Assembly: GCA_019694735.1 (NCBI GenBank)
Contig: JAIBBJ010000007.1
Span: 1 to 32,640, forward strand
From: Gemmatimonadaceae bacterium
Lineage (GTDB): Bacteria > Gemmatimonadota > Gemmatimonadetes > Gemmatimonadales > Gemmatimonadaceae
Direction: 5' to 3'
Length of the DNA: 32,640 nucleotides
This document shows, in pieces, positions 31,191 to 32,640 of the stretch. A program made the translations under genes and the position numbers. Under the pieces are notes generated by a model, which did not search any database, was not told the DNA's origin, and saw only the letters and a program-made list of their open reading frames with translations. Numbering within the stretch: position 1 is the stretch's first letter; each line of letters opens with the position of its first letter.

Positions 31191-32426
31191 CTACGGCGTC
31201 CCGGGGGTGCCGCGAAGAGCGCCGGCCCGGTACCGGTCGAGCCAGGCGACGCGCCAGCCGGGGAAGCTCCCGTCCGCGAGGGTCGTCCGCGCCTCCGCCA
31301 TGAGCTGGAGCAGGAAGGTCACGTTGTGCAGGGCGACGAGCCGGAGCCCCAGCATCTCCTCGGCCACGAAGAGGTGGCGGAGGTAGGCGCGGTCGTACCG
31401 GGTGCAGGCCGGGCAGGGGCAGCCGTCCACCAGCGGCCGCCGGTCGAACCGGTGCGGCGCCCGGCGGACCTGCACCGGGCCATCGGGCGTGAAGGCCGTC
31501 CCGTGCCGTCCCATGCGCGTCGGCGCGACGCAGTCGAACAGGTCGATCCCGCGCGCGACGGCCTCGACGAGGTCGTCCGGATGCCCGACGCCCATCAGGT
31601 AGCGCGGGGTGGCCCGCGGCAGTTCGGCATCGCAGACCTCGAGGGTCGCGAGCATCGCGGGCTTCGGCTCGCCGACCGAGAGCCCGCCGACGGCGATCGC
31701 GTCCCAATCCCCGGCCGCGAGGATCCCGCGCGCCGAGGCGCGCCGGAGCTCCGCGTGCACGCCCCCCTGGACGATCGGCAACAGCGCCTGCGCCGGGGCG
31801 GGGCGGTCGTCGTCCGGGTGGTGGGTCGCCAGCGGCGGCGCCCCGGCCGGCACCTCCATCGGCGGCGGCGCGTCGCGTCCCTCCCGGCCGATGCGCTCGA
31901 ACTCCGTGCGGCAACGGTCGAGCCAGCGGAGGGACCGTTCCATCGCCGCACGCGAGGCCGCGGCATCCGAGCGGCCCTCGATCAGCTCGTCGAGCTGCAT
32001 GATGCAATCGGCCCCGAGGTTCCGCTCGATCCGCATCACCAGCTCGGGCGTGTAGGCGTGCCGCGACCCGTCGAGGTGCGAGCGGAACGTGATCCCCGAC
32101 TCGGAGACCTCGCGGAACCTGGCGAGCGAGAAGACCTGGAATCCGCCCGAGTCGGTGAGCATCGGGCCGGACCATCGCGTGAACGCGTGCAGGCCGCCGA
32201 GGGCGCGGACGGCGTGGTCGCCGGGGCGCAGATACAGGTGGAACGCGTTGGACAGCATCATCCGCCCACCGGCGGCCGCGACCTCGTCCACGGAGAGGCC
32301 CTTGATGGTCCCCTGCGTGGCGACGGGCATGAAGGCCGGCGTCTCGACCGGCCCGTGCGGGGTGTCGAACCGTCCGCGACGAGCGGCGCCCGCGTGCGCG
32401 GACGTGGCGAAGGCGAAGTGGGGCAC
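31191..32426 (-). CDS. tgt: Queuine tRNA-ribosyltransferase
   Basis: A 411-residue TGT, exchanging guanine 34 for preQ1 or queuine in tRNA. Catalytic residues are D92 (TDSGGFQ) and D298 (FDCVAPTR). The zinc ligands are C336, C338, C341 and H367 (GCPCPAC...ALHN). IVQGGV and GGLSVGE build the base pocket. Deviations from the usual bacterial enzyme: DECTP is replaced by DELIEG near 146-151, PTRNARNG reads PTRMGRHG, and residues about 180-212 are a Pro/Asp-rich insert. These suggest a divergent orthologue. GTG at 32424-32426 is taken as start, because a longer reading would run antisense to the next gene. No queA or preQ1 genes lie nearby. Confidence 0.93.
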   Translation of the reverse strand: MPHFAFATSAHAGAARRGRFDTPHGPVETPAFMPVATQGTIKGLSVDEVAAAGGRMMLSNAFHLYLRPGDHAVRALGGLHAFTRWSGPMLTDSGGFQVFSLARFREVSESGITFRSHLDGSRHAYTPELVMRIERNLGADCIMQLDELIEGRSDAAASRAAMERSLRWLDRCRTEFERIGREGRDAPPPMEVPAGAPPLATHHPDDDRPAPAQALLPIVQGGVHAELRRASARGILAAGDWDAIAVGGLSVGEPKPAMLATLEVCDAELPRATPRYLMGVGHPDDLVEAVARGIDLFDCVAPTRMGRHGTAFTPDGPVQVRRAPHRFDRRPLVDGCPCPACTRYDRAYLRHLFVAEEMLGLRLVALHNVTFLLQLMAEARTTLADGSFPGWRVAWLDRYRAGALRGTPGTP

Positions 32427-32450
32427 GCTGAAAGGTAGGGCCCTCCCTGA

Positions 32451-32486
32451 GTGACCGCGCCGGCCGGTCGAGGGTATAGTTGAGCC
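32451..32486 (+). promoter_or_regulatory. Putative promoter for a leaderless gene
   Basis: GTGACC (32451-32456) and TATAGT (32475-32480) are separated by 18 bases and resemble -35/-10 boxes. Only six bases lie between TATAGT and the ATG at 32487, so transcription would start at or near the ATG. An alternative is that GAGGG at 32470-32474 is a far-spaced Shine-Dalgarno, which would need an upstream promoter. Confidence 0.45.
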
Positions 32487-32640
32487 ATGGACCTCACCAC
32501 CGCCGCCCTCGCCGCACTCGCGCTCTGCACCGCGCACCCGGACGTCCCGGCCGCCGCGCCCGGTCCCGTCCTGCCCGCCTCGCGCTTCGCGGCCGCCGCG
32601 CCGGCCGCGGCGCTGCCCGCGTGGCCCTCGGGACCGCTCC
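32487..32640 (+). CDS. Start of an Ala/Pro-rich protein, 3'-truncated
   Basis: An open frame begins at ATG 32487 and runs to the window end with no stop. The first residues MDLTTAALAALALCTAH look like a short signal peptide or lipoprotein-like segment, followed by an Ala/Pro-rich stretch. No family is recognisable from 51 residues. It is divergent from tgt, 60 bp away. Confidence 0.6.
   Translation, partial: MDLTTAALAALALCTAHPDVPAAAPGPVLPASRFAAAAPAAALPAWPSGPL

Noticed and set aside
32427-32537. A longer N-terminus for tgt
   Set aside because: The extension is low-complexity Gly/Glu-rich, runs antisense to the gene at 32487, and is not part of the Tgt family.
1-32640. Mobile elements, CRISPR arrays, tRNA or rRNA genes
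   Set aside because: I saw no transposase or integrase motifs, no regularly spaced direct repeats at the DNA level, and no cloverleaf or rRNA-like segments.

Overview
The window is about 32.6 kb of very GC-rich bacterial chromosome, densely packed with genes. It has no tRNA, rRNA, insertion sequence, prophage or CRISPR array that I can see. The gene content fits a member of the Gemmatimonadota or a close relative: many secreted hydrolases, carboxypeptidase-regulatory/TonB-plug proteins, NHL propellers, a Ser/Thr kinase fused to TolB-like and TPR regions, Pro/Ala-rich inserts, and many starts without a Shine-Dalgarno. The lineage is an inference from style, not from a marker gene.

Left part (1-8.6 kb). 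After the 3' end of a secreted protein come an M20 metallopeptidase (minus), a DUF4350-like secreted protein (plus) and a large secreted amidohydrolase (minus). Divergent from the amidohydrolase is a tightly coupled run: CopZ-like metallochaperone, CsoR-like repressor, a threonine/serine dehydratase-like PLP enzyme, and a barrel-less carboxypeptidase-regulatory/plug protein. The last appears to start at a CTG codon.

Redox part (8.1-19.7 kb). Two similar modules lie here. Module A has a cytochrome c and an exported RidA (minus) opposite a Tat-exported sarcosine-oxidase-like flavoprotein, an NHL propeller and a DUF885 hydrolase (plus). Module B has a HupE/UreJ-like membrane protein, a paralogous cytochrome c and a PQQ dehydrogenase (minus) opposite a second NHL propeller, an Arg-Arg pentad-repeat protein and a small membrane protein (plus).

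Isoprenoid-type part (19.7-28.8 kb). A zinc alcohol dehydrogenase and a membrane protein with two lycopene-cyclase-like PxE motifs (minus) are followed by a divergent PDZ/7TM/GAF/nucleotide-cyclase receptor (plus). Then come a CruF-like carotenoid protein, a CrtC-like carotenoid hydratase and a TonB-dependent receptor (minus). This looks like a carotenoid-tailoring or related lipid locus, physically joined to an outer-membrane receptor and flanking a cyclic-nucleotide sensor.

Right end (28.9-32.6 kb). A Ser/Thr kinase with TolB-like and TPR regions and a tgt gene (minus) are followed by the 5' end of a plus-strand gene that may be leaderless.

Three convergent junctions carry perfect GC-rich hairpins that probably terminate transcription from both sides. 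No stretch longer than 300 bases lacks a gene; the longest gaps are the divergent ones at 5128-5242 and 9020-9142.
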